A stretch of DNA of 46,427 nucleotides from Xanthobacteraceae bacterium (GTDB lineage: Bacteria; Pseudomonadota; Alphaproteobacteria; Rhizobiales; Xanthobacteraceae), in assembly GCA_030037645.1 (NCBI GenBank), contig JASHQI010000153.1:1-46427 (forward strand), written 5' to 3'. Below, piece by piece: positions 8,415 through 16,565 of the stretch. Within the stretch, counting starts at the first letter, position 1; the number at the start of each line of letters is the position of its first letter. Made by a program: the position numbers and the translations under genes. The notes beneath the pieces were generated by a model that saw only the letters and a program-made list of their open reading frames with translations, made no database searches and was not told the origin of the DNA.

Positions 8415-10673
8415 TCATGCTTTCAGCACCGCGGTATCGATCGGCAGCGTGCGGATGCGCTTGCCGGTCGCGGCGAAGATCGCGTTGCAAAGCGCGGGAA
8501 TAGCGGCCGGCAGCGGCGGTTCGCCGAGACCGGTCGGCGAATTGTCGGTCTTCAGGAAATGCACCTCGATTGGCGCCGCTTGGGACATCCGCAGCAGTGG
8601 GAACGTGTCGAAATTGGCCTGCACGACGCGGCCGTTCTCGATCGTGATCTGCTGATGCAGCGCTTCGGCGAAGCCGTCGAGGATGGCGCCTTGCGTCATG
8701 TTCACCGCGGCTGTGGGATTGATGATCTGGCTGCCGATGTCGCCGACCGCCCACACTTGGTTGATCTTGACGGCTCCGTTCTCGGCCACTGCCGCCTCGA
8801 CGATCTCGGCGAAATAGCCGAGATGACTGTAATAGACGGCAACGCCCTGGCCTGTCCGCGACGGAAGCTTGCGCTGCCCCCAACCTGAAACTTCACGCAC
8901 CTTTTCAAGTACGCCACGGGCACGCGCCGTGTTGAATCCGGCGCCTTTCCCCGGCAGCATTTCGTCCCTGCCGAGCAGATCGATCTGGAACTGCAGCGGA
9001 TCCTTGCCCGCTTCATGCGCCATTTCGTCGATGAAGGATTGGAACACGAAAGCGAGCGCGTTGTCCCCTGGCGCCCGCAGCGGTCCGGTTGGAACGCCGA
9101 GCGGTATCAACGACGCGCCATAGGACAGGTTTGCCACCCGTCCGGCCGGAAAGGTATCGGCGGACAGGTCCGCCGAGGGAGCGAATTTCCCGTTGCGCGA
9201 AAAGCTGACAAAGTGCTGCTGCCACGCGACAAGCCGGCCGTTGCCGTCCAGGCCGCCTTTTAGAAAATGCCAGCCGCCGGGCCGGTAGATATCGTGCTGA
9301 ATGTCGTCGGCTCGATTCCAGACGAGCTTCACCGGCACGCCGGCGACTTTGGCAATCCAGGCCGCCTCGACCATGTAATCGTTGGCCAGCCGCCGGCCGA
9401 AGCCGCCGCCGACCCGCGTCATGTGAACGACGATATCCTTTTCGTCGATCCCCAGTGTCTTCGCGACCAGCGCGCGTCCCGGCTCCGGATTCTGCGTCGG
9501 CGCCCAAATCTCGGCCCTGCCGTCTTGAACCTTCGCGGTGCAGTTCATCGGCTCAAGCGCACCGTGGGCGATAAACGGATATGAATACGCCGCCTCGATC
9601 ATGTGCGCGGCGCTCTTCAACGCGGCGGCCACGTCGCCGTCATTGCGCAGGACTTGTGCCGGCGCCTTGGCGCCAAGCTCCGCGGCCTGGCGCTCAAAGC
9701 CGGCGCTGCTCTGTTGGCCTGTCGCGCCTTCATCCCATTTTACGTCGAGCCGGCGGCGTGCCTTGTCGGCGCGCCACCACGAGTCCGCGACAATGGCGAC
9801 GCCGGGCATGAGGCCGTTGAGATTTGTCGTACCCTCCACGACAAACGCATGATGCACGCCCGGCAGCGATTTGATGGCGTCGAGATTTGCGCCGACGACC
9901 TTACCGCCGAAGACCGGACATTTCTGAAATACGGCGTAGAGCATTCCCGGCGCCACAGTGTCGATGCCGAACAGCGGCTCGCCTCTCACCACTTTCGAGC
10001 TGTCGACGCCCGGAATCGAATGACCGATGATCTTGTAATCCTTCGGGTCCTTGAGCCGGACTTTTTTCAGATCCGGCACTGGTAGTGTCGCGGCGTCGCT
10101 CGCCAGCGTTCCGTAGCTTACGGTACGGCCGGTCGGTGTGTGACGAACCTGGCCGGACGCGGTCTCGCATTCGCTCTCGGGCACGTTCCAGCGCCGCGCG
10201 GCCGCGGTCACCAACATCTGCCGGCCGGCTGCGCCGATGCGGCGCAGCGGATCCCAGTTTTGCGGCGTGGACGTGCTGCCGCCGGCATGCTGGCGGCCGT
10301 AAAGCGTAGGATTGAGCAGCGCCTGCTCGGTGCGAACCTGCGCCCAATCGACATCCAGCTCTTCGGCAATGAGCATCGGCAGCATCGTCTTGACGCCCTG
10401 ACCGATCTCCGGGTTCTTTGCCATGATGGTGACGACGTTGTCGGGCGCAATCCGCACGAACGCATTGAGGACCGCGCTCGTGCCTTCGGTCGGGCCCATC
10501 GCCGCGGCTTTGGCGAGACCGGGCAGCGCACAGGACAAAAGGAGGCCGCCGCCGGCAGCAACCCCCGCCTTCAGAAAATTGCGGCGTGACGCACGCAGTG
10601 GTGCCGACGCCGCGAGCATTTGCATCTTTGCGGATCGATTCGAGGAATTCGACAATTGGCGCTCCCGCAACAT
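8415..10673 (-). CDS. Molybdenum hydroxylase large subunit (IorB / aldehyde oxidase-like), Tat-exported
   Basis: Molybdopterin-binding subunit of the xanthine dehydrogenase family, 752 aa, closest in layout to isoquinoline 1-oxidoreductase beta (IorB). It hydroxylates N-heteroaromatics or aldehydes using water. I chose the ATG at 10673: AGAGGA lies just upstream, 4 bp separate it from the small-subunit stop, and it places the twin-arginine motif (ASRRNFLKAG, Arg30-Arg31) correctly. The cofactor motif GGGFGRR is at about 422-428, and the catalytic base Glu is in GLGEPP (about Glu718). The partner 2Fe-2S subunit is encoded directly upstream. No FAD subunit gene is nearby, as expected for IorAB-type enzymes, which pass electrons to a cytochrome. 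The substrate is unknown. Confidence 0.9.
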   Translation of the reverse strand: MLRERQLSNSSNRSAKMQMLAASAPLRASRRNFLKAGVAAGGGLLLSCALPGLAKAAAMGPTEGTSAVLNAFVRIAPDNVVTIMAKNPEIGQGVKTMLPMLIAEELDVDWAQVRTEQALLNPTLYGRQHAGGSTSTPQNWDPLRRIGAAGRQMLVTAAARRWNVPESECETASGQVRHTPTGRTVSYGTLASDAATLPVPDLKKVRLKDPKDYKIIGHSIPGVDSSKVVRGEPLFGIDTVAPGMLYAVFQKCPVFGGKVVGANLDAIKSLPGVHHAFVVEGTTNLNGLMPGVAIVADSWWRADKARRRLDVKWDEGATGQQSSAGFERQAAELGAKAPAQVLRNDGDVAAALKSAAHMIEAAYSYPFIAHGALEPMNCTAKVQDGRAEIWAPTQNPEPGRALVAKTLGIDEKDIVVHMTRVGGGFGRRLANDYMVEAAWIAKVAGVPVKLVWNRADDIQHDIYRPGGWHFLKGGLDGNGRLVAWQQHFVSFSRNGKFAPSADLSADTFPAGRVANLSYGASLIPLGVPTGPLRAPGDNALAFVFQSFIDEMAHEAGKDPLQFQIDLLGRDEMLPGKGAGFNTARARGVLEKVREVSGWGQRKLPSRTGQGVAVYYSHLGYFAEIVEAAVAENGAVKINQVWAVGDIGSQIINPTAAVNMTQGAILDGFAEALHQQITIENGRVVQANFDTFPLLRMSQAAPIEVHFLKTDNSPTGLGEPPLPAAIPALCNAIFAATGKRIRTLPIDTAVLKA

Positions 10674-10677
10674 GGCG

Positions 10678-11166
10678 TCATGTCCTCTTTTTCGTGGCGG
10701 CCGAACCCAAGTCCGTCCTGGCCGCCTGTTTGATAGCTTGACGGATGCGCGCATATGTTCCGCATCGGCAGATATTGCCGTTCATGGCGGAATCGATGTC
10801 GTCGTCGCTCGGTGCATGGTTGCGCGTGAGCAGCGCCGCCGCCGACATGATCTGGCCGCCCTGGCAATAGCCGCATTGCACCACGTCGACGTCGAGCCAT
10901 GCCTTTTGCAGCCGCGCGCCGATCGGCGTGTCGCCGATTCCTTCGATCGTCGTCACAGCGGCGCTTCCGATATTGGAAATCGGTGTTGTGCAGGAGCGCA
11001 CTGGCGCACCGTCGATATGAACGGTGCAGGCGCCGCACAGACCGGCGCCGCAACCGAATTTGGTGCCCTTCAACTCAATCTCGTCACGCAGGACCCAAAG
11101 CAGCGGCGTGTCATCGTCGACATCGACGGTGTGGTCACGGCCGTTGACGTGAAGCTTGTATTGCAT
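10678..11166 (-). CDS. Molybdenum hydroxylase 2Fe-2S small subunit (IorA type)
   Basis: Electron-transfer subunit, 162 aa, carrying two 2Fe-2S clusters. The plant-ferredoxin-type cluster ligands are Cys39, Cys44, Cys47 and Cys59 ([10 protein letters not shown]). The second, four-helix cluster uses Cys98, Cys101, Cys133 and Cys135 ([14 protein letters not shown]). I chose the ATG at 11166 because the protein then begins like the family (MQYKLHVNG); the frame is open a further 24 residues upstream. The gene precedes the large subunit by 4 bp, so the two are made together. Confidence 0.9.
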   Translation of the reverse strand: MQYKLHVNGRDHTVDVDDDTPLLWVLRDEIELKGTKFGCGAGLCGACTVHIDGAPVRSCTTPISNIGSAAVTTIEGIGDTPIGARLQKAWLDVDVVQCGYCQGGQIMSAAALLTRNHAPSDDDIDSAMNGNICRCGTYARIRQAIKQAARTDLGSAATKKRT

Positions 11167-11355
11167 GATCGATCCCGTCTGCCATTCGCCCCAACGATAT
11201 GGCGTATCCGTCGGGATCGGAATATCGTCAGGCATCAAATTTTCATGACTATTCTGCTCGGCGCGCCGGTGATGGCGTCGTGTTTAATATTGACGCGGCG
11301 GCCGGGTTCGCGAGGCTGGCGCGGGCAGGGCGGTCCAGCCGCCCCGTGATATCGT

Positions 11356-12141
11356 TCAAGTCGATTTGCGCCACGGTATCAGCATCGAGACGCGGGCCTT
11401 GTAGGAACGGTACTGATCGCCGAACTCCTCGATCAGGTCGCGTTCTTCCAATTGGATGCCGACGAGGATGTAGGCCGTCGTCATTGCCGCGAACAGGAGA
11501 TGTCCGACGGTCATCGTCGGCGCCGCCCAGAACGCGATAATGAAACCGAGATAGATAGGATGCCGCACAAAATGGTAGTACAGCGGCGTGCGAAAGCGCG
11601 GTGCCGCCATTGGGCGTCCGGCAAAATGATTAGCCACTTGATGCAATCCGAACAATTCGAAGTGATTGATCAGGAATGTGCTGGTCAAGACAATCAGCCA
11701 GCCGATCAGTGATAGCGCTATCACCGCCATGGCAATTTGCGGATTGGCGATCTGCCATACGATTGCCGGCATCGCACGCCACTGCCACATCAGTAAAGCC
11801 AGCGCCAGACTCGACAATAGCACGTAGGTGGTGCGCTCGACCGATCGTGGGACGAATTGAGTCCACCAATGCTTGAAACGTTGGCGCGCCATCACGCTGT
11901 GCTGGATGGCGAAGACGGACAACAGCAGCAGATTGATGATGATCGCTTGCGCCACCGGCGTGCCGATTCCATTGTCGATGGTCCTCGGGACTACGAGGCC
12001 TTCGACGAAACCGATGGCGTAAAGGAAGGTGACGAAGAAAAGGAAGTAGGTGGCAACGCCGTAGAGCAGGGCAACAGCGCGACCCAGGACATTGCTCCGG
12101 CCGTGGCGTGGCTCATGGTCGATTGCTTGGATTTGGGTCAT
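11356..12141 (-). CDS. mddA: Methanethiol S-methyltransferase, MddA type (membrane)
   Basis: Membrane methyltransferase, 261 aa, of the NnrU / isoprenylcysteine-methyltransferase-like superfamily. Segments such as 'FAIQHSVMARQRFKHWW', 'STFLINHFELFGLHQV', 'RHPIYLGFIIAFW' and 'LEERDLIEEFGDQY' match my recollection of MddA, the enzyme that methylates methanethiol with SAM to give dimethyl sulfide (described in Bradyrhizobium diazoefficiens and Pseudomonas). I chose the ATG at 12139-12141 with GGAGAAGG upstream; the frame stays open another 61 residues that look non-coding. About five hydrophobic segments are visible. It is divergent from the regulator at 12301, which may control it. Other possibility: a related NnrU/ICMT-like methyltransferase with a different acceptor. 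Confidence 0.75.
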   Translation of the reverse strand: MTQIQAIDHEPRHGRSNVLGRAVALLYGVATYFLFFVTFLYAIGFVEGLVVPRTIDNGIGTPVAQAIIINLLLLSVFAIQHSVMARQRFKHWWTQFVPRSVERTTYVLLSSLALALLMWQWRAMPAIVWQIANPQIAMAVIALSLIGWLIVLTSTFLINHFELFGLHQVANHFAGRPMAAPRFRTPLYYHFVRHPIYLGFIIAFWAAPTMTVGHLLFAAMTTAYILVGIQLEERDLIEEFGDQYRSYKARVSMLIPWRKST

Positions 12142-12261
12142 GACCTTCTCCGAACCGTTGCGGTCGCTGGGATGGCGACCGACAAGCGCGCAGCATGACG
12201 AGTCCGCACGCGAAAAACTTTGCCTGGTGCTTGATTTGCCATTGAGATCCGCTTGATTATT

Positions 12262-12292
12262 CCTTGAGGCGGGCCGGCGGCCCGCCTCAAGG
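12262..12292. promoter_or_regulatory. Perfect 14-bp inverted repeat in the mddA-regulator intergenic region
   Basis: CCTTGAGGCGGGCC (12262-12275) is an exact inverted copy of GGCCCGCCTCAAGG (12279-12292), with only GGC between. It ends 8 bp before the GTG start at 12301, and its right arm includes the AAGGG that would act as ribosome site. It could be an operator shared by the divergent genes or an mRNA hairpin that hides the ribosome site. No T-tract follows on either strand, so it is not a normal terminator. Confidence 0.7.
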
Positions 12293-12300
12293 GCGACGAC

Positions 12301-13878
12301 GTGCAATTTCTCTTTGCCAATCATGTGCTTGACACCGACCGGCGCGAGCTGCGGCGCGGTTCCAAGCAGATTGCCGTCGAGCCGCAGGTATTCGACCTAT
12401 TGGTCTACCTGGTGCGGAACCGCGATCGGGTGGTCAGCAAGGACGATCTCATCGCCTCGGTGTGGGGCGGCCGGGTCGTCTCGGATTCGACGTTGACTAG
12501 CCGCATCAACGCCGCGCGCAAGGCGCTGGGGGACAGCGGCGAAAACCAGAAGCTGATCCGGACGTTTGCGCGCAAGGGCCTGCGTTTCGTCGGCGCGGTC
12601 CTGACCCAGGTCAACGGTGTCGATCCTGGGCATGCCGTCGGCTCGTTGCCCGTGGAAGTCCACGAACAGCCGCGACAGGCCTTGCCGCTACCGGATCGCC
12701 CTGCCGTTGCTGTGCTGCCGTTCACTAATATGACCGGCGACCCGACACAGGAATATTTTTCCGACGGCATCAGCGAAGACATCATTACCGCACTGTCGAA
12801 GCTGCGCTGGTTCTTCGTCATCGCGCGAAACTCGTCCTTCATCTACAAAGGCAAGGCCGTCCACATGAAGGAGATCGCTGCGGAGCTTGGCGTTGGCTAT
12901 GTGGTCGAAGGCAGTGTGCGTAAAGACGGCGGTCGCGTCCGGATTACCGCCCAGCTCAACGACGTCGCAACCGGCAGCCACATCTGGGCCGAGCGCTACG
13001 ACCGCGACCTTGCCGACGTTTTCGCGGTGCAGGACGAGATCACCGAAGCCATCGTCGCTGCCATCGAGCCGCAGCTCTATGCAGCGGAAAATTTTCGTGC
13101 CAGGCGCAAGCCGCCTGACAGCATGGATGCATGGGATCTGGTCATGCGGGCGCTATCGCATTACTGGCGGGTCACGCGACAGGATAATGTGGTTGCCCAG
13201 GCGCTGCTCGAGAAGGCGACCGCGCTCGATCCGAGCTACGGCCAAGCGCTTGGGTTGCTCGCCACCAGCCAGACTTTTGGCGCCCACATGGGATGGGCAG
13301 ATATGCCCAAGGTGGCTCCGGTCGCCGAGCGTGCGGCACTGGCGGCGCTTCTTGCCGATGGCGAGGACCCTTGGGCGCATTACGCCCTGGGTTGCGTCTA
13401 TTTGTTCGCGCGGCGCTTCGACGACTCGCTTGCCGAATTCGAGCTTGCGTTGCGGCTCAATCCGAACTTCTCGCTGGCCCAAGGCTATTACGGCCTGACG
13501 CTGGCCTATTGCGGTCGATCGGAAGAGGCCAATTTGGCGGCTCACCGCGCCCTCCGTCTGAGCCCGCATGATCCGCTATCCGCGATCTATTGCGGCATCG
13601 CCTCTTATGCGCAGTTCGTCGGCCGCAACTATGACGAGGCGATGCGGCTGGCGCGTGACGGCATCCGTCGACGCGGCGATTTTGTCGGCGCGCACCGGGT
13701 GCTGACGGCTGCGGCCGGGATGGCCGGACGAGGCGATGTCGCCAAAGCCGCGTTGCAGGAGCTGCGTCGCGCGCAGCCCAACATCTCGCTCGCTTGGATC
13801 GCCGAACAAATGCCGATCAAGCATGATGCCGATCGACTCCATTATCTGGATGGCTTTCGCCGCGCCGGTTTGAAGTGA
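12301..13878 (+). CDS. CadC-like winged-helix regulator with TolB-like and TPR domains
   Basis: Predicted transcription regulator, 525 aa, starting with GTG. Residues 1-100 form an OmpR/CadC-type winged helix ('VEPQVFDLLVYLVRNRDRVVSK ... SDSTLTSRINAARKAL'). About 130-255 matches the TolB-like region of adenylate-cyclase-associated regulators ('AVLPFTNMTGDP', 'YVVEGSVRKDGGRVRI', 'HIWAERYDRDLADVF'). The rest is alpha-helical TPR-like repeats (about 300-500). No cyclase domain and no clear membrane segment are seen. The GTG start gives the usual family N-terminus. It is divergent from mddA with a strong palindrome between them, so it may regulate mddA and itself; this is inference. The effector is unknown. 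Confidence 0.85.
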   Translation: MQFLFANHVLDTDRRELRRGSKQIAVEPQVFDLLVYLVRNRDRVVSKDDLIASVWGGRVVSDSTLTSRINAARKALGDSGENQKLIRTFARKGLRFVGAVLTQVNGVDPGHAVGSLPVEVHEQPRQALPLPDRPAVAVLPFTNMTGDPTQEYFSDGISEDIITALSKLRWFFVIARNSSFIYKGKAVHMKEIAAELGVGYVVEGSVRKDGGRVRITAQLNDVATGSHIWAERYDRDLADVFAVQDEITEAIVAAIEPQLYAAENFRARRKPPDSMDAWDLVMRALSHYWRVTRQDNVVAQALLEKATALDPSYGQALGLLATSQTFGAHMGWADMPKVAPVAERAALAALLADGEDPWAHYALGCVYLFARRFDDSLAEFELALRLNPNFSLAQGYYGLTLAYCGRSEEANLAAHRALRLSPHDPLSAIYCGIASYAQFVGRNYDEAMRLARDGIRRRGDFVGAHRVLTAAAGMAGRGDVAKAALQELRRAQPNISLAWIAEQMPIKHDADRLHYLDGFRRAGLK

Positions 13879-13925
13879 AAGCACAGGCGTTTGCCGGCAG
13901 GATAAGGACATGTTCCCTATCGCTT

Positions 13926-13951
13926 GGAACCAAAACAATCCGGTCGCGGTT
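13926..13951 (+). promoter_or_regulatory. Candidate EcfG-type (general stress) promoter before the cupin gene
   Basis: GGAAC (13926-13930) and GGTT (13948-13951) are separated by 17 nt, close to the alphaproteobacterial EcfG consensus GGAAC-N16-17-CGTT with one mismatch in the -10. The cupin start lies 42 bp downstream. This is a weak prediction, since short motifs occur by chance. Confidence 0.3.
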
Positions 13952-13992
13952 GCTTCCGTTGCAAGCGATCTCAGGCATAAAAGTTCCGGACT

Positions 13993-14601
13993 GTGACTTT
14001 GCTGGAAGACCTGAAAAAGTCCACCGAGCGCCTCACCGGCTGGCGGCGGCCCGATGCCGGGACGCTGGCAACGCTGCTGCGGGACGGCAGGGTCGGGACA
14101 TTTTATTTTCGTGATGATGGCTTGATCCCCAATCATCCGCGCTGGCCGCTCATTATTCTGTGGCGCGCCGTCCGCCTGCCGCGGTCGCTCGATCCGGCCG
14201 CGGTGTTCGAGGATCTTTTCGAGCGCAACGGCTGGGGTGGCGGCTGGCGCGGCGGAATTTACGACTATGTGCATTATCACTCGCGCACCCACGAGGTGCT
14301 GGGCATTGCACGCGGCAGCGCCAAAGTCCGGTTTGGCGGCAATCACGGTCGCACTTTCAAGCTCAGCGCTGGCGATGTCGTCATCCTTCCGGCGGGCACC
14401 GGGCATGAGTGCCTGTCGGCCAGCAATGCCTTGATGGTCGTCGGTGCCTACCCGCCGTCGGGCACTTATGACGAATGCGGGACTTCGGTCGCAGAACATG
14501 AGCGCGGCGTGCGCCGCGTTCGCGTGGTATCACGGCCCGGGCGCGATCCGGTGTTTGGGTCGGAAGGACCGCTCGTGCTCTATTGGAAGACAAAGCGTTG
14601 A
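13993..14601 (+). CDS. Cupin-domain protein (YjlB-like)
   Basis: Single cupin beta-barrel protein, 202 aa, starting at GTG 13993; the ribosome site is weak. 'YFRDDGLIPNHPRWPLIIL' near the start and the central metal-site segment 'HYHSRTHEVLGIARG' with later 'LPAGTGHEC' match the YjlB-like cupin family. The conserved His and Glu residues should bind one divalent metal. No signal peptide is seen. Function in this family is not established. It follows the regulator gene by 114 bp on the same strand and may have its own promoter. Confidence 0.8.
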   Translation: MTLLEDLKKSTERLTGWRRPDAGTLATLLRDGRVGTFYFRDDGLIPNHPRWPLIILWRAVRLPRSLDPAAVFEDLFERNGWGGGWRGGIYDYVHYHSRTHEVLGIARGSAKVRFGGNHGRTFKLSAGDVVILPAGTGHECLSASNALMVVGAYPPSGTYDECGTSVAEHERGVRRVRVVSRPGRDPVFGSEGPLVLYWKTKR

Positions 14602-14798
14602 ACCATTTCAATGACTTCGCCCCGGCCTGAGACAAAGTTTGAGCTCCGATAATTGAGAACAGCCGATAGCCCTGGGGCGTGCAATCCAGGCTGCGCGACT
14701 GGCGACCGGAATGCTGCAGCGCAATTTTCTTTCCTTTCCTCGCGGTTGATGTAAAGTTGGGCATACGGCCTTGTTAGCGGCGTCATGGCGCGGGTCGT

Positions 14799-15032
14799 GT
14801 GTTGCTGCAAAACCTGAGTGAGCATATTCGCGAATGCTACCGGCACGCAGAAGACTGCGCGCGCCAGGGCAGCGCTGAACTCAATCCTCAGCTTCGCCGG
14901 GATTTCCTTGATTTGGAGCAGCGCTGGTTGAAATTGGCCCGCAGCTTTCAGCTCACCGAGCGGCTCGACATTTTCTCGAATCACAACGGTGCCAGTAAAG
15001 GAGACCGACAGCCGAATACCGGCAGCTCCTAG
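14799..15032 (+). CDS. Small conserved-type helical protein, function unknown
   Basis: 77 aa, starting at GTG 14799. The pattern 'ECYRHAEDCARQ ... LRRDFLDLEQRWLKLARSFQLTERL' resembles short helical proteins common in Bradyrhizobium and relatives (IREC..A..C ... RR.F.d.E.RWL.LARSY). It is likely a soluble two-helix protein. No clear ribosome site is visible and the start is uncertain. A palindromic repeat with T6 lies 50 bp after the stop and could end the transcript. Confidence 0.6.
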   Translation: MLLQNLSEHIRECYRHAEDCARQGSAELNPQLRRDFLDLEQRWLKLARSFQLTERLDIFSNHNGASKGDRQPNTGSS

Positions 15033-15084
15033 ATTGCTCTTGGGAGCATGTTCGATTGAGATTGTATCGGCGAAGGCTCCGCTC

Positions 15085-15149
15085 GTCCCCGCGAAAGCGG
15101 GGACCCGGGATTTTTTGGCGGAAAGCTGGATTCCCGCTTACGCGGGAAT
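15085..15149. repeat. Paired palindromic intergenic repeat (REP/BIME-like)
   Basis: Two hairpins occur together: GTCCCCGC-GAAA-GCGGGGAC (15085-15104) and ATTCCCGC-TTAC-GCGGGAAT (15130-15149). The segment between them contains TTTTTT at 15111-15116. This paired unit is typical of dispersed repeats in Bradyrhizobium-like chromosomes. The first hairpin plus the T-run may also terminate transcription on the plus strand. Confidence 0.75.
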
Positions 15150-15185
15150 GAGCGGCGGGTGGTTCAGGCCACAAACGGTCACGCG

Positions 15186-16043
15186 CTAACCTGCCTTTCT
15201 GTGCCGGAGGTGTGCGCGCGCGGGCTTGCGCGCAGCGCTGTTGCGACGTTTATGGCGCTCGCCCGCATTTCCCGACTTCAGGCTCCGGCGCAGCGCATCC
15301 ATCAGATTGACCACGTTGGAGCGCTCGGGCTCCTTCGGGCGCTCGATCCTCTCGCCCTTCTGCTTCTTCCGCAGCAGCTCCTTGAGAGCGTCCTCGTACT
15401 GATCCTCGAATTTCTCAGGCGCGAATTTGCCACGCTTGGTCTCGACGATGTGGGTTGCGACACTGAGCATATCCCTCGGCACTTTTTCGTTATCAATGGT
15501 GTCGAAATAGTCTTCTTGGTTGCGCACCTCATAAGGGTAGCGCAGCGTGACCCCCATCATGCCCTTGCCACGCGCCTCCAGCGCGATGATGTGCTCGCGC
15601 GAGGTGAAGATGACCTTGCCCAGCCCGACCACGCCTTCCTTGCCGATGGCTTCGCGGATCACCGCAAAGGCTTGCTGGCCGACCTCGCCGTCGGGCGCGA
15701 TATAATACGGATCGCGCATGTAGAGCTCGTCGATTTCCGACCGATCGACGAACTCCTCGATTTCGATGGTGTGCCTGCTTTCGAGCGCAACGGCCTCGAG
15801 CTCATCAGCATCGAGCTCGATATACTCGCCCTTGCTGACCTCGTAGCCTTTGACGATGTCGCCTTGCTCGACTTCTGCGCCGGTTTCGGCATCGACCTTT
15901 CGATATTTGATACGATTTCCGGTCTCTTTGTTGATCTGGTGGAAGCTGATTTTTTCCCGCTCCGACGTCGCCGGAAACAGCGCAATGGGGCAGGAAACCA
16001 GTGAAAGTTTGAGGTAGCCTTTCCAATATGCACGTGGGGCCAC
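15186..16043 (-). CDS. ku: Ku protein, DNA end binding for non-homologous end joining
   Basis: Bacterial Ku homodimer subunit, 285 aa, that rings double-strand DNA ends and recruits ligase LigD. I chose the GTG at 16043 because AGGAG (16051-16055) lies 7 nt upstream and the protein then starts as in the family (VAPRAYWKG); the frame stays open 9 codons further. Core Ku segments are visible: 'WKGYLKLSLVSCPIALFPAT', 'FHQINKETGNRIKYRKVDAETG', 'GKVIFTSREHIIALEARGKG' and 'LSVATHIVETK'. The C-terminal roughly 30 residues are very basic, a variable tail thought to contact DNA. No ligD is present in the window. Confidence 0.95.
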   Translation of the reverse strand: MAPRAYWKGYLKLSLVSCPIALFPATSEREKISFHQINKETGNRIKYRKVDAETGAEVEQGDIVKGYEVSKGEYIELDADELEAVALESRHTIEIEEFVDRSEIDELYMRDPYYIAPDGEVGQQAFAVIREAIGKEGVVGLGKVIFTSREHIIALEARGKGMMGVTLRYPYEVRNQEDYFDTIDNEKVPRDMLSVATHIVETKRGKFAPEKFEDQYEDALKELLRKKQKGERIERPKEPERSNVVNLMDALRRSLKSGNAGERHKRRNSAARKPARAHLRHRKAG

Positions 16044-16295
16044 AGCCGTTCTCCTACGCAACACTGACAAACGTTGGCGGATGACCGCGACTCAAGTCGA
16101 AAATCGCAGTCTGGGTTCCCCACGTGTAATGATTCCGACATAGTTGCTGCGCGAGTTTGTCGTGCAGAAAAATTTTTCCGAGAGTCGTCTATCGGACGGA
16201 CAGCTTGCTCGCCGAGAATTAACCTTATTTGATTACTGGCCGCAGGGGCCGATGGTGGCGGAGGTTGGCTTTCTGGCAAGCGAAAGCGGGCCGTC

Positions 16296-16478
16296 ATGCG
16301 TAGTTTCGAAGATTACCGCGAACTGGCCGAGAAATGCCTCGAATGGGCGCGCGAGGCCAAGGTCGACGGCGACCGCGAGCTGTTTCTCGATATGGCGCGC
16401 TCGTTTTTGGAAGCTGCCTCGCAACGGGATGGGCAGCCGCCCGTGCGATCACCGCCGGTCGCGAACCAATCGCGCTGA
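16296..16478 (+). CDS. Small hypothetical protein
   Basis: 60 aa, ATG at 16296 with a weak AAGCGGG upstream. The sequence 'YRELAEKCLEWAREAKVDGD' then 'LFLDMARSFLEAA' is a helical pattern frequently seen in short rhizobial proteins (Y..LA..C..WA..A......FL.MA..W..AA). Function is unknown. It lies close to the peptide gene at 16566 on the same strand. Confidence 0.6.
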   Translation: MRSFEDYRELAEKCLEWAREAKVDGDRELFLDMARSFLEAASQRDGQPPVRSPPVANQSR

Positions 16479-16565
16479 ACCTGGCGCTCTCCCCCTTTCA
16501 TGTGACTCCTTCCTTGCGGTTGACGGTCGGCTATAGTGCCATCGTCCGGCCAAGGATTGAACCTC

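Noticed and set aside
15159-16004. A 281-codon plus-strand frame opposite ku
   Set aside because: Ku on the minus strand is unmistakable; the frame is its antisense shadow.
16090-16119. GGAAC on the minus strand upstream of ku as a stress-sigma promoter
   Set aside because: No CGTT-like -10 occurs at 16-17 nt (the sequence there reads ACTT).
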